From the NCBI GenBank assembly GCA_902806575.1, contig CADCXD010000008.1, positions 1,674,001-1,738,000 of the forward strand: a DNA stretch of 64,000 nucleotides, read 5' to 3'. The notes below the pieces were generated by a model. It was given only the letters and a program-made list of their open reading frames with translations, had not been told where the DNA came from and did no database searches. A program made the translations under genes and the position numbers. Below, one piece after another: positions 1 to 12,200 of the stretch. Each line of letters begins with the position of its first letter. Position 1 is the stretch's first letter. The DNA comes from Jackrogersella multiformis (lineage: Eukaryota; Ascomycota; Sordariomycetes; Xylariales; Hypoxylaceae).

Positions 1-1599
1 TGCGGATCTTGATCTGGAGATAACCATTGCCGAGAGAGCTCACTACCTTGGAACGGTATATATCGGTGTCTTCGACGAGTATCTGAGCCGTGGGGCAGAA
101 TAGCAACGCATCTCCTGTTCGAAGGCGTATGATAGTGTCGAAGAGCGAATTTTCATTGCCGCGATCTTGTTTGTTCGCACCTCCCAGGTGACCCTTCAGA
201 ACCTCGTACCAGGCCGGCGAGAGAAAGCGGTGTACGATGGTCACGTTTACGAGGTCAATGAACTCGGGCGAGATCGTGGGTTCCTGCGTTGCTACCAGCA
301 CGCGAGCGCCGGTGTGTCTCTGTTGGCGGATTGCGGACAATACGTCGTCGGTGAGTATTGCGGCCTCTCCAGACTTGGATAGGTACTAGTTCCGATTAGC
401 CTCTGTTGTTATCGAATAGGTGGGTAACATCTTCTTACCTTGTGTGCTTCGTCCAGCACGACGATGCGGCCGCATTTGTTTCGCTCCTCGAAGAAAATCG
501 AGAGACAGATCGAGAACATAGTGCAGGCATTGTCTGAACTACAAAAAGGATCGCTGGGGTCAACGATGGTCAACGTACCTGGCTCAAACGCCCAGATATT
601 CTCGGGAGCACGGGCGGGTCTAGTGGTTTTTGCTGTACTTGACGGCGCCAAAAAGCTTTCGACGAGGTCGAGACGCATTTGCAGAGGTCCTCGTTGACTA
701 TCCAACCAGTTAATTTGAGCAAGACGCTGGCGGAATTTCGAGTACGTGAAACCAGGACCCTCCATTGCCATGCTGCGCACAAGATTCATCAGTACGTTCA
801 TGTAGAGTGGAGGCGCATTGGCATTAGGATCGAAGGCCATGAACGTGAGCAATCTTTTGATGTCGATCTGATGCTCTTCAAGGTACAAGGGGTAAACTTT
901 GGGTCTGGGAGACCCGGGCTTTAAGCCGGGAAGGTTGTGGTATAGACGTGTCATTGCCCAGATGTTTGAAGGGGACACGAGCACCGTTACGGGAATACCA
1001 GATGAGCATAAGTATGCCATCTCACAAAGCTGAGTTGAACTGAAGCTGGAATACTGATCATAATGCATAGCCAACCCGGCTAGAGGACGGGGGAGCTGTC
1101 CAACCGGGTTATTCGCTACCAGCGCATTCTCCAACAGACAGCAAAGCGTGTGGCTCTTTCCGGAGCCTTGAGAGCCACATACGAACGCCGACCACGGTGC
1201 GTTCATATTTGCTAAGATAAGGCGATCTTCTGCTGGGACATGGGGACCTTGGGGACCTTGAACATGCTGTCGGATACCCAGCAGCCCGTATTGCGGGCTG
1301 AGCTGTGGTGTCGTTAGTCCCGTTGGTGCCGTTGGTGCCGCTGGCGCCGTTGGTGCCGAAAATGTTGGAGGGTCGAAGTACCATAACGAGATAGGGGCTG
1401 TGTTAGCATCAAGAAAGGAATGGGGTGAACTCCCATAGTAGGATCGATGAAGGTACTTATTCACTTCAGCAGTGAATAATGGCGCGTTTTTGAACGCGTT
1501 TAGTTGCTCTTCGAGGGTTAATCGACGTCGCTCGTTCGCGTTCGCGTTCGCGTTCGCGTCCTCCTCCACGAAGGACAGGTACCTAGAAATTTTCAACAT
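1..1599 (-). CDS. HerA/FtsK-like P-loop ATPase, 3' end outside window
   Basis: Two exons are visible, 1599..439 and 385..1, with a 53-nt intron (386..438; donor GTAAG, branch GGCTAATC, acceptor CTAG). Reading continues in frame past base 1, so the C-terminus is missing. The first 387 residues carry a short Asn-Ala repeat (about 15-22), an Ala/Pro/Thr-rich linker (81-95), a Walker A motif GSQGSGKSH (142-150) and a Walker B IVVLDEAH ending at residue 386, just before the intron. The second exon has the segment VLVATQEPTISPEFIDLVN followed by a conserved tail with RLRTGDALLFCP. This order (Walker A, about 230 residues, hhhhDEAH, then a Q-E-P sensor-like strand) resembles the HerA/FtsK/VirD4 ATPase division. 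Such proteins pump or translocate DNA or protein in prokaryotes. The role of the fungal version is unknown to me, and family placement is inference from motif layout only. Confidence 0.85.
1532..1556 (-). repeat. Coding hexanucleotide repeat (Asn-Ala)n
   Basis: About four tandem copies of the hexamer GTTCGC (plus strand) lie inside the 5' part of the ATPase gene and encode alternating Asn-Ala. A second repetitive stretch near 1320-1365 encodes an Ala-Pro-Thr linker. Both are likely length-variable between strains. Confidence 0.8.
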
Positions 1600-4175
1600 T
1601 TTCGGAGTGCGCGAAGGAAAATATTGAAACTTGGGAAGATGAGTGATTGGTTCAAGAATGAATTATCGGGGTGATGGTTCAATTTGGTGAAGTGTTAGAA
1701 AATGTTTCGTTATTTAGTGCGAAAAACGGTGTTGAGTTTTTGGTCGTAAGGGTTTATGTAGTCCTCGGTAACGACATTGTAAATACATAGGTACCTTAGG
1801 GTAAACATGAGTCATCGTAACAACAGACGCTTAAGGTGAAATATTCAAGTACCCATCAAGGGCCACGGAAAATTTTCTTCTAGCCTGACCTTTATTTACC
1901 CCTTTCGTCGTACTTGAACTCACGACCCTTTACATTACATCACGTATATCGACTGTACAATCGAAGAGGCAGAAACAAAGCTGCCAGGCCACAGACATGT
2001 ACCTAGGTATCCAAAACGAATGCAGCATACTTTTTCCAGGTCAGACAGATCGTTATTCTAATATATTATGGCTAGAATTATGGTATGTTATGTTATCTCG
2101 TGGGCATGGTCTTAGGGGGGCTCAATGATTCTTCCACACAGAGATCAGCTCACATACCTACCTAGGTACCTTAGTATCTTGATAGATATTGTTCAGTTAA
2201 TAATTGGCGTCGATGCTATATGAGGTATAAACCCTTTGTGGTGCTATGTAAACATCGCTCATTGTCATACAAAAGCCCTAAAATACCTACATAAATACCT
2301 AGGTACATAGGTAGGGATCCATCGTTGTCAGAAATTCAGTCGTGAGATCAGCTCTTTCCAGATATTGGAAGTTTCGAAGGTGAAAAAGCATCCGAGCTAC
2401 TAATACGAGTTGCACTTTCCACATAGAAACTATTATTAATTGTTTCATACGTACCTAGGTACTTGGTTTTGTTAGAGAGAAATAGCTACCTACCTACCTA
2501 CCTAGGTAGGTAGTTACATAGGATACCTCCTTCCATTAATACCTAGGTAGGCATTGGCGATATTTACCTAGGTACCATCACTTGGTTGTTGCCCCCGTTT
2601 GATGTTTTACAAGGCACATAATAGAACTATAAAATCAAAAAAATACCTATGTACCTAGGGTCCTAGGTATATTATTCGACGAGGTATTATTCAACTGATG
2701 TGGACACTTTGTCTAACAAAAACGTCCTAATCACATTAATCTGCCTTCATGTCATAGGGAGTAATGAGGTACTTATTTATTTATAATCTTCATGACCCCC
2801 TTTCAATGCACCGTCGATACCAAGTTCCTCGATGGAATCTATGTTCTAAAGATCGACTTACAATTAGTGGAGGATCCCTATAGCTGTCGGGTGTGCCCTA
2901 AATGTTTCACCAATATTATACCTCTCTATTAGAAAATGCGCACGCTGTAGTAAGTTATCATTGCCATTTTCACTCATAATTCAATATTCACATATTTATA
3001 ACTATTAATAGACAAGTTCGACCTAAGCTATAATAATAGCTAGATTAGCTATTATGCCTCACCTTACCTGATAGGAGCAATATCAGGATGACAAGAGGCG
3101 ACTCGAGACGTCGAATGTAGGAGACGAGAGGATAATCAGGTAAGATCTCTATCTTGACTAATGTCATATAACATCAACTTATTATAATTATCAAGGAAAT
3201 CACTTTCGTGATTCTTATTTACCTAGCACTAACGTCACATGAAGAGGAAACTGGCCCCATTTCCATCACCTGATCGATCACGATCTATCAGAACATGACT
3301 GGAAGTATTATATCTCAATTACCTTGAGATTACGATATCGTCTTTAAATGGAGTAATTACCTAGTATACTTCGGTAGTTAAAGACTGTATTAGTAGCACG
3401 ATGATCCCGCGAGGCACAATTAATATCTATAACAGCATAGGACATCTAGATGAACTATTCTCAATAAGAAAGGAAGTATTGGCAAGAACCAGGTTAAGGT
3501 TAGAAGCTCAACAACGATACCTGTAGTTCAGAACTGTTTATATATAATACAACACAGAAGCCCGGATAACCTAGGTAGACTAGCTTTTAAAAGTACCTAA
3601 CGTAAATTTATATATTACAAGGCTTTATTCCCATATCCGTCTTATCTGAGGAGTTAGTTTAGTATAAAATACACATTTCGTACGAGATTGCAAAATCTGA
3701 GTTCACTTCACCTCAACCCTTCCAAAGAATCATACATATTATGTCCACACAATTACATTTAAAGACACCTTACGTGCTGGCATTATGAGAATATACAAAG
3801 TATGATGCCTTTCGTTGTTAAGTGTGGCAAGATACTACCTCCCTCTGAAGGTGTATTCTCTCAAGCTATAATCCTTCAGTCAGGAATACCCACAAGTGAG
3901 ATCTCTTACATCCGAATCAAATGACATGTAATTCATTTTAGACTCCCATCCCATGTTCTTCTGCTTACTTGTTACCTACTAACGATACACGCATATGTGG
4001 GAAAGCCCCTCATCTGCTTGTCTAGCGTCCTAGGACTCTAGAAGCTAGCCTTATTGTAACCGAAGGACTTAAATTGAACGGAAAACCCAAGAAAGAGGAG
4101 GAGGGAAGGATTTCTAATAAAATATCAAGAAAGGGGAGGGAATAAATTATAACTCAAAGAACTTACAACAACAAG
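1600..4175. other. AT-rich spacer with TACCTAGGTA arrays
   Basis: No open frame with coding character is visible. The stretch is AT-rich and contains many copies of the palindromic words CCTAGG and GGTACC, often combined as TACCTAGGTA, densest near 2150-2340 and 2440-2670. One run near 2490-2512 is repeated CTAC units ending in CCTAGGTAGG. The last 200 bp before 4176 are purine-rich (GAAAGGGGAGGG-type), plausibly the promoter and 5' UTR of the next gene. Confidence 0.7.
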
Positions 4176-5555
4176 ATGGCCTCGAACACGATAGCGACTC
4201 TCGCGGCGCTCCAGCAGCACTTACATCAGAACTACCCTGACATTAAGCTTATCACGCCCTTAAGCTCCGACTTCGAAGAGGTGCGTGCGTGTTTCGTGAA
4301 GCGAGACCATGACATCCCACTAGCCATCGTGCGTCCGCAGACGGAGGCCGACGTCCAGGCTCTGGTGCGGTACTGCACCGAGAACGGGGTGGATTTCGTT
4401 GTCCGGAGTGGCGGCCACGACTGCGCGGGACGAAGCCAGGTCCGTGGCGCTCTGACCATCGATATGCGCGAAATCAAATACGTGCGGGTCAGCGAGGATG
4501 GGAAGACCGCGAGCGTGGGTGGGGGCGTTATCTTTAGGGATCTCACGAAGCAGTTAGACGCAAGAGGGCTGGTCACGCCCGTGGGCACGGTTGCGAGTGT
4601 TGGCTACGTCGGCTGGGCTACGCTGGGCGGCTACGGCCCGTTTTCGACGAGCCATGGCTTGGGCGCCGACCAGATTATCGGCGCTAGAGTTGTCAATGCG
4701 AAGGGCGAACTCGTTGACGCGGGAGAGGAGCTGCTGAAGGGTATAAGGGGAGGCGGCGGGATATTTGGCGTCATCGTCGAGTTGACCATCAAGGTTTATC
4801 CCTTAAAGGAGATGCTGGTATCTCTTTTGATCTTCGACTCGAGCGATCTGAAGGCAGCATGGACGACCTACTACGATAGATATGACAAGCTAACTGCGGA
4901 GCAGCCCCTTCCAAGGGCACTCCAATTTCAGCTCTTTGGGATCGAGCTTCCTGGCCTAGGGAAAGTTTTTGCAGTCGGCGCCACTTGATTGGAGGCTGAT
5001 CATGAAGAAGGCAAGAAATGGATCAACAAGATCGCTACCCTGGGAAACTGCCTGATGAACAATCCCGAACCGCGAACTGTCTCGGCATACTGCGCATTTA
5101 ACGAAACGATGCTTACTTACGGAAGCTACGGGCGAGCATATACTCTGAGTATTAAGAGATACACCCCGAAGGCGGCGGAGATCCTGGCCAAACATACGTC
5201 CTTGATACCCGGCGGCAGCATTGCCCTTTCTCTTCATATGCTCCGAGCGCCGACGCCAAGCGAGAACTCTGTGTTCGGATCCCGAGTAGAGCACCACATG
5301 CTCGAGCTTGTGGCGACGACGTCCGTGAAGGACCTGGAGGTCAAAGGAGCAGAGTGGGCGCGCGAGCTGATGAGAGACCTCAGGGAAAACGATCCGGAAA
5401 ACGTGATGGGATCGTCGTACGTAGCACTTTTGGGCGATGACGACTCGGACAATGCGAAGATCTACGGGGCGCATTACGACACCTTGGTGGCGCTCAAGAA
5501 AAAGTACGACCCGGATAACGTGTTCAAATATGCGGTACCTCGGCTTTTCTCATGA
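4176..5555 (+). pseudogene. FAD-linked oxidoreductase (BBE-like) with one in-frame TGA
   Basis: One uninterrupted frame of 460 codons apart from a TGA at 4986-4988 (codon 271). Upstream is an FAD_binding_4 (PCMH-type) domain: the strand PLAIVRPQTEADVQALV, then RSGGHD with His81, the expected covalent flavin attachment site, then LGGYG near residue 150. The second Cys attachment site of bicovalent berberine-bridge enzymes is absent (the segment reads VGTVASVGY), so a singly linked flavin is expected. Downstream of the stop the frame resumes at once with normal coding sequence and ends in the typical BBE tail KKKYDPDNVFKY. The stop most simply derives from TGG (Trp) by G to A. Everything else is intact, so this is either a very young pseudogene, a strain polymorphism or a sequencing error. 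Such enzymes oxidise alcohols, sugars or secondary-metabolite intermediates; the substrate is unknown. No biosynthetic partner genes lie alongside. Confidence 0.85.
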
Positions 5556-6485
5556 TGGTCGTGGCGTTTGCGAAAGTAGAACTGTGCTGGACGTAGGTAT
5601 GGTCTCTAGCACCAGAGGTAGAGTTACAACCGCTGGTGCGGTGTTGGGTAAATTTGATGCATCATTGGGTGTCCTATCGAAAGATAACCCAGTAACTTGC
5701 TCCAAAAAGCTCGAACGGACGGTGGTCTACACAAAATCGCTCTCGGAGGTCCATAGAAATGAGCATATGCTTGTCTGAAATATGTATCTTACTACATGTG
5801 TGACCAATATATGCTTGTGCCTGGCCGTGTTAGTGTTACCAGTCCCACCTACGTTGGTATGCATGAATTAATAATATGTTACCCGTGATGCAATTGGGTT
5901 CTTCTGAATTTGTGATGGTAAAACGGGTTGAACCCGACTGAATATTGATTTGGTAACTTTGTAAATCACTTCGTTGTACAGGCTGAGTATCGATCCATGG
6001 CCCGTGCAGTTCTCGATGCATCGGCTTATTGGAGAAACTATTCCTATTCCAGTGGTGATCATCGAGGGTCAAGCGGGTCTCTTGCCAAACTAGACGCCGA
6101 GAGAAGTTCAGGACGGATAAGTCGGAATTAAGCTCAATGCCAAGATCTCAGCTTAGAGACTCGGCGTCAGCATTTATATCGCTTACCTAAACGACGTGTA
6201 GGTATTTATATTTGAGTGTATGTCTCCTGTGACCACCCAAGGGCAAGTGACTTCCTAGATGATTTTGGTACCTAGGTGTCCACCTGCATCTATCACCACA
6301 CATCTCTTAACACTGACATTTGCAAGTAACAAACTAAATGTTACGTATATCTAATATTAGCATACAATATAGTACAGAGGTATTCATACAGAATCTATAG
6401 TCGTTACTATAAACAAAGAAAAAGCTGGCTCTGCAGCTGACCATTTCACACCACCGATGTTCAATGCCCATCCTGGATGGACCGA
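5556..6485. other. Spacer, no gene recognised
   Basis: About 930 bp between the FAD gene (plus) and the mitochondrial ATPase gene (minus), so both genes end here and the stretch holds two 3' regions. It contains only short frames without coding character and one CCTAGG word near 6271. Confidence 0.6.
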
Positions 6486-8138
6486 TCACATCTTGGGCTT
6501 CAAACCCTTGTCCGGCGGTTGTTGAAGCTTGACTTCTACCCTACCGTCCATACTCATAGGCTTCGAAATACGGTACTTCCCGCCAAGTACTAGGTCTTTC
6601 GCGACCAATTCTCTCGTGCGGCCTAAACTCTCGATGGCAGCAATACGATCCACCGTGTCCTGGAGGAACTCCCGAAATCCGGGCTCGGCACAAATCTCCT
6701 TGAAAGCGCGGTGCATGGGTACCGAGCTGGCGCGGACCTCGGCTGTGCTCGTTATCGTGAATAAGTTCAGCCGGTCGAAATCTCGGATGAAGTCCGACCT
6801 AGTCATGATTTCTTGCGCCTTATGCATCTGGTACCATGGAAGGACGTGTCCCGTATCGGGATCGTAGGTTTGTTCCATTTCATCTTCCTTGTCGACAAGG
6901 GCTAAGGCGAAAACCATGGCTGCGGTCGCCCACTTTTGCTGGTCCATAACGTCGTCATCCATCTCCGATCCGAGGATCCAGCATTGGTTTAGAAACCACG
7001 TCTTTTCGGATTCCTTGATGCGATCGCACGTCGTGAGCATCTCGCGAGACTTCGCTACCCGATTCAGGAACGAGAGCCGACCCCCAACTCGGTCGTAGAC
7101 CTCCTCGAGTATGGATATATCCGCATTTTCCCCAAAGTAGCGTTGGCGGTATTTCTGCAATGCTGATATGGATTGCGCCTTCGGCAAATCTGAGACGGAC
7201 ATAACTTCCATCCGAGAGGTAGCACGCTGAAACAGTCGTTCGTATACCCAATAATCGTCACTGTTGAGGATTATGGTTACGAGATTACTAGCAGCCCATT
7301 GCTCTGCCCGCTGTTGGAGCAGCTCTAGTAAATCTTTCCCATCTTCGTCGTCTCGAATCAGATGGGTTTGGTTGATAATAAGCAGTAGAGGTTTGTTCTT
7401 CTTTGCCCGGTGTAATAACGCTACTTTCTCCAACTTGTTCATCGCCCTTTCGATATCTAGCAGTGCGGTGGATTCCCTCGGACCGCGCTCGCTGAAGTAT
7501 CCACCAATGTAGTCTTCGTGAAATTCATAGTCGAGCGACTTCCCTAATCGGATTCGAAAGATCTCCAAATCGGCATGCGCTTCGAACATAGCACAGCCCT
7601 CTCCGTCGACCTTTCGCATGGCTTCTATCACCATACTGCTCTTTCCGCAACCCTTTTCGCCCATAATCAGGTAGTAATGGCCTTTAACCGACCCGTTGAT
7701 GATCGCGTCGATCTTGGCTTGTTCTTCCCGCATGACCCAGTGCTGCTCATTAGGCGGCGCTGGAATATCCTTTCCTACGGCTGCCATTACCAATACTGGG
7801 TCGCCTGGTTCGAATGCGTTCTCTATCTTCTTCAGCTGCAGGTGCTTGTAGGACTTATGGTACACGTAGCCAGCGCCCGCGAATCCGATACCCAAGACAA
7901 ACACCGAGGCGAGGGTGGTCGCTGCGGCCTCGCCCATCTTCGACAGCAAGGACTGTTTTCCTTCTACTCCCGGAAACATATCTGGACCAATCTGATTCCT
8001 CGTGGCCCTCGTTGTGGAGAATGACTGTTGTCGTGGGGGCCAATCCAGCCCAGCGCGTCTTGATGTAGCATTGAGCCGCCGAATTGATGCTGGCCACCTT
8101 AAAGAGGCAATCCGGCTGCTAGGACCTAGCAGCAGCAT
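6486..8138 (-). CDS. Mitochondrial inner-membrane AAA-type ATPase
   Basis: Single exon, 550 residues. The first 50 residues are rich in Arg/Ser and nearly free of acidic residues, a typical mitochondrial presequence. One hydrophobic segment at about 73-93 would anchor the protein in a mitochondrial membrane. The ATPase domain follows: Walker A GEKGCGKSS (about 158-166) and a strand KPLLLIINQTHLI (about 245-257) at the Walker B position, where the usual acidic pair is replaced by Asn-Gln. The C-terminal half is helical and matches what I remember of the fungal 'AAA protein with C-terminal winged helix' group; that assignment is from memory. The layout (presequence, membrane segment, STAND/Cdc6-like ATPase) suggests an inner-membrane chaperone or DNA/RNA maintenance role, but the function is not established. 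The start codon fits because the presequence begins directly at it. Confidence 0.85.
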   Translation of the reverse strand: MLLLGPSSRIASLRWPASIRRLNATSRRAGLDWPPRQQSFSTTRATRNQIGPDMFPGVEGKQSLLSKMGEAAATTLASVFVLGIGFAGAGYVYHKSYKHLQLKKIENAFEPGDPVLVMAAVGKDIPAPPNEQHWVMREEQAKIDAIINGSVKGHYYLIMGEKGCGKSSMVIEAMRKVDGEGCAMFEAHADLEIFRIRLGKSLDYEFHEDYIGGYFSERGPRESTALLDIERAMNKLEKVALLHRAKKNKPLLLIINQTHLIRDDEDGKDLLELLQQRAEQWAASNLVTIILNSDDYWVYERLFQRATSRMEVMSVSDLPKAQSISALQKYRQRYFGENADISILEEVYDRVGGRLSFLNRVAKSREMLTTCDRIKESEKTWFLNQCWILGSEMDDDVMDQQKWATAAMVFALALVDKEDEMEQTYDPDTGHVLPWYQMHKAQEIMTRSDFIRDFDRLNLFTITSTAEVRASSVPMHRAFKEICAEPGFREFLQDTVDRIAAIESLGRTRELVAKDLVLGGKYRISKPMSMDGRVEVKLQQPPDKGLKPKM

Positions 8139-9268
8139 CTTCTATATATCACTAACCATGAACCAGGCTCTCGGGGTCCGCGAGAGTTTCCGATTGCCCC
8201 GAAGTTGTGAGTGACGTGACAAGATACGGCGGAAAGAACGGGATGAAATCGCGGAAATTACGAATCGCTCCTTTCATTAGAAGATAAGCCACATATAGCG
8301 CGGAGCACCGATGTGGCTTAAGTCAGACCCGACCCCCCGGGTTGCCCCCTTGTTGCTTCCTTATTATTACTTCTTTGCAGGTACGTGTAACGTCGGAAAT
8401 GGCCCGCGCAAGTACCTGAGTACCTTTTATGAAGCTCAGCATGGGAAAAGAGAAAACCTCTCAGACTCAACTAAAGATTCCAAAATTCGAAATTATCGGA
8501 AATGAAATGCAATTCGGGATTATTGATTATGACGAAGTTTAAAAAGGTAATTTTATCTCTCTAATTTGATGTTTTGGAGGCGGTCGAAACAGTCATGACC
8601 ATTAAGGTAAACAATATATGCCTATCCAACATCACGTTGCTTTGGGCACCCTACATACCTACTTACACTGTCGAGTAGCAAGAATTTTTCAGTCTATCAA
8701 TCCTCAACTAGCTAGCAATTGTCATGGATCATAGAAGGTGACTTTCGTCTTTTTGTTATTTGGCACAACAGTTCAGGTACGCGTTTGTTTGGTATTTGCG
8801 AAGCTGTTTACCTTTCATGACCAGTCTGCTGACAATATTTAATATCTAGACGCAATTATCGCGTCAACGTTCTTTCCACAGTCACATCTTCTTCTCCTTC
8901 TTTTCAATTTTTTCATACTCCCGCTTTCAATACATTTCATTACCACGTTGTGGATATTTCGTCCATTTAAAATTTCAACAGTTTTCTTTTTCGTTTCTTT
9001 CGCATCACACGGTACCATAACTTGAATCTTTCATCACAGCAATGTGTGTACATTTTCTTAACGAAAATACGTCAACTTCGATATTATACCAATTACGATC
9101 ATAATAGTAAGTTTCCGAGTCTACAAATCTACCCCATTTTATCAATTTTCATCGTTCAATCATTTCTACGACCCCCTTCGTCGAGTTCTTGACCTGCTTA
9201 TCATTTTTTTACTTTGCTAACAATGTATCACTAAGAGTGATAAACTACTCACGATCGTTTTTTCCACC
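8139..9268. other. Divergent promoter region
   Basis: 1.1 kb between two divergently transcribed genes. The right half is pyrimidine-rich (CTTCTTCTCCTTCTTTT near 8888), as in many fungal core promoters and 5' UTRs. No coding frame is supported. Confidence 0.6.
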
Positions 9269-12200
9269 ATGGCTGGAGAGAAAGCAAAAGACGATTATAA
9301 ACCTGCTTTTCCAGGTATTTCGTCTTCTCCATCGAAATCAGGTCCTTCGGCGGAAATCCAGATTGAGCAGGACCTTGGTAGACTAGTTCAGGAAGTAGAA
9401 TCTTGTCTGCCGGCAGATCCTGCCAAAGTTGTTGATGTTGCTTCAGCAACATCACCACAAAGAAGGTCAGTCGGCTTCTTCATCGACGAATACTTCACAC
9501 CGAATAGTTCAACAAATTTTAAGACAATGATTTTTAGCACAAGTTCCGAGGACTCAACCCGGAATCATGTACCTGAAACCCACCACCTACGTGAACCAGA
9601 GGAAGGAAGCCATATGTTGCCAATTCGTAGGCGTTCCGCACAAGTTCCTCCTCTGAAGCTTGTACCCAAGTCATGCTTGTCAACGTCAGCAGGAGCGCCT
9701 TCGTCACGAAACGTGAGATTTGCCTTGCCAGAAGGTCACGATAATACAATAGAAAGCTTAGAGTCCGGTAAGCAAAACCCTAGATCTGGTTCAAATGCAG
9801 GTGCTCTTACAAGTGAGTGCTTCTACGAAGGCCTGACTCAAAAAATACCCTTCCTACCGCTATTCGCCTTCTCTCGATTATGTAGACTAGTAGTTAGGTA
9901 TCTTATCGAATGCCGGTTAGTGAATCTTGGCTAACGTCCTTTGTAATATTACAGATGAACCTAAAAAAGACATATCTAAGGGTAGAGGCTATCCCGCCAT
10001 CCCTAAGCATCTTGTTCACGTCAAACATCTTGCCGAATCTGGATACCTTACCGATACTCGGCATCTTGATGACATGGGACGCGTCGTCGACATTAAACAC
10101 AGCGCTCGAAAAGGACGAGTCGCTGAAACAAGTTATGCCCCTGCGCTTGGTTACTGGGATAACTACCAAACTCCGACAGAAGGTCTCTCACTCCCGATGA
10201 GGCTTGACCATCGCCCCCCCTTTCCTCCACCCCCCTATCCTCCCCCAATGCTGCCCCCAGTTAGCCATCGACAAGTAAACAAACGAGGCCACGGGCAACT
10301 GACCCTATTCCCCGCAACCCCGTTTTCTCGCACAGAGCAGCCTGGAGTAAATGCACTTTTCCCTAAAAGCAAAGCTTCTGCAGCCTTGGACAAATATTTA
10401 GAAGATTCTCCAACAATTGGTACTCAACCATCAGAGGATACGAAGGAAGGTTCATCAACTGCAAAGAAGGGGAAAGCAGAAATCTTACCACTATTCCCCA
10501 CGTTCGGTAGCTCTACTACCGAAACACCATCTTCTCAGTATAGTTCATTTGAACCTCGAAAATTGGACGAACCTATTCAAACATTGGAAGACGGCCCAAG
10601 AGTTCCTTCTATCGTCGTTTCGAACTCCGTAGATACCGAGAAGCAAGCTTCTATTGTCGATCAATCCAATATGCCGACTGATACTGGTTCTCCAATCTTC
10701 TACGGTAGGGTTTTCGCGTCAAATATGCGTTCTAAGAGGAGGCTAATCGCGTTTTAGGTGCCTCATCTCGAGCCCTTGCAGGAAGAAACGCGACTCTTTC
10801 AAGCAGTGCTACTACGCGAGGTCCTTCTGGTAAGGAATTTTCTGCCTCTCCTAAAATTTAATCCCTGTTTTAAGCTTCCAGCTCACCAGATCTACAGACG
10901 CCCCGATCAGCTCGGATGGAACAACTCCGGGCAGCCGTGCTACCTCTACGGGCAGCGGTCAGACCCCTTCATTCGTCTTGCCGCAAATCACGCGTCTAAC
11001 CCCTCTTACGACTGTAGAGACTCCACGAGAAGTAGTGGACGCTACCGCAGAACTTCGCAAGCTTGCCGGTGAACTATCGCCGTATACGCACGCGCATCCT
11101 CAAGGGGGAGAACCAACAAACAGACGTCGTTATGGACCTGGTAGTCCCACGGAGTCAGACGTTGAATCTGTCGGAAGCTCTATACTCAATCGCCCACAAG
11201 CTCAGGCGACGAGTCGAGGCCACGACCGCATTCATCCCGAATCGGTCCTTGCTGCCAGCACCCCAAGCAGAATCTTGAATCACGATTTCATTCGAGGTGC
11301 CATCCGAGCCGAGATGAGCCGATTCCAGCAGGATCTCCACGACAACCGAGCTACTCGATCTGCTGTTTTTTCGGGCCTATCACTACTGACACAACACCCG
11401 TCGATGCGAACTGAGGCCGGCATGCGAGCCTTTATCCGAAACCAGGCAGCCTTGTACGCGCCGGCAATCTCGGCGTACTAGGAAGACGCCGAGATCCAAG
11501 CTCAAAACACTGCTGCTGAAGAACGAATTTTCGTCGCAGTCGTCGAAGCCATTGCTCGGGAGGATCGAATAGATCAGTTCGGAGGTACTCTAGATGACCC
11601 GTTCTATGATACTGGTAATGATAATGGCCATGGTCCTGGATTCTTGACCGGTATCACGTACCACTCCCACACTCATCATTCGGGCCCCCCGCCATCGATG
11701 CCGCCGCCTACGTTGCCACCTACTGTTAAGCATCCATCTATGTACCTACAACCAGCTCCAGCTACAGCTACAGCTCCAGCCCCGACCCCAGCTCCGGCCC
11801 CTGCCGCATCGCCCCAAGTTTATCAACAGGTACAGCAACCTACCCAGCAGGCATCAAGCCACCAGACTTCGCAGTATCTCTCCCAGCAGATGCCAAGCCA
11901 GCATGTAGCAGCAGCACCCTCCTGGGCTCCTAGTGACAACCAGTTCGTGGTGCAGCCAGCCCCCGGCCCGTTCCTGTACTCGTCGACCGACCCGGAGGAG
12001 ATGAAGCGCAAGGAGGAGGAGAGGCGCGAGAGGCGCCGCGAGCGCGAACGGGACCGCGCCCAGAAGAAGGAGGAGAAGGCCAAGCTGAAGGCGAACGAGG
12101 AGGCGCAGAAGGAGCTGCGCAAGACCCAGTCTCAGGACTCGCGCGAATCCCTGACCGGCAGCGGACGCCTCCGATCTGCGAGCAGCTTCTCCGGCTCGCT

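Noticed and set aside
4960..5020. Intron that would remove the TGA of the FAD gene
   Set aside because: The only GT...AG pair would be about 46 nt with a poor donor (GTTTTT), and it would delete residues that read as normal protein.
11470..11530. Intron that would remove the TAG of the low-complexity gene
   Set aside because: The only candidate acceptor in reach (CTGAAG) shifts the frame into an early stop, whereas unspliced reading is coding-like on both sides.
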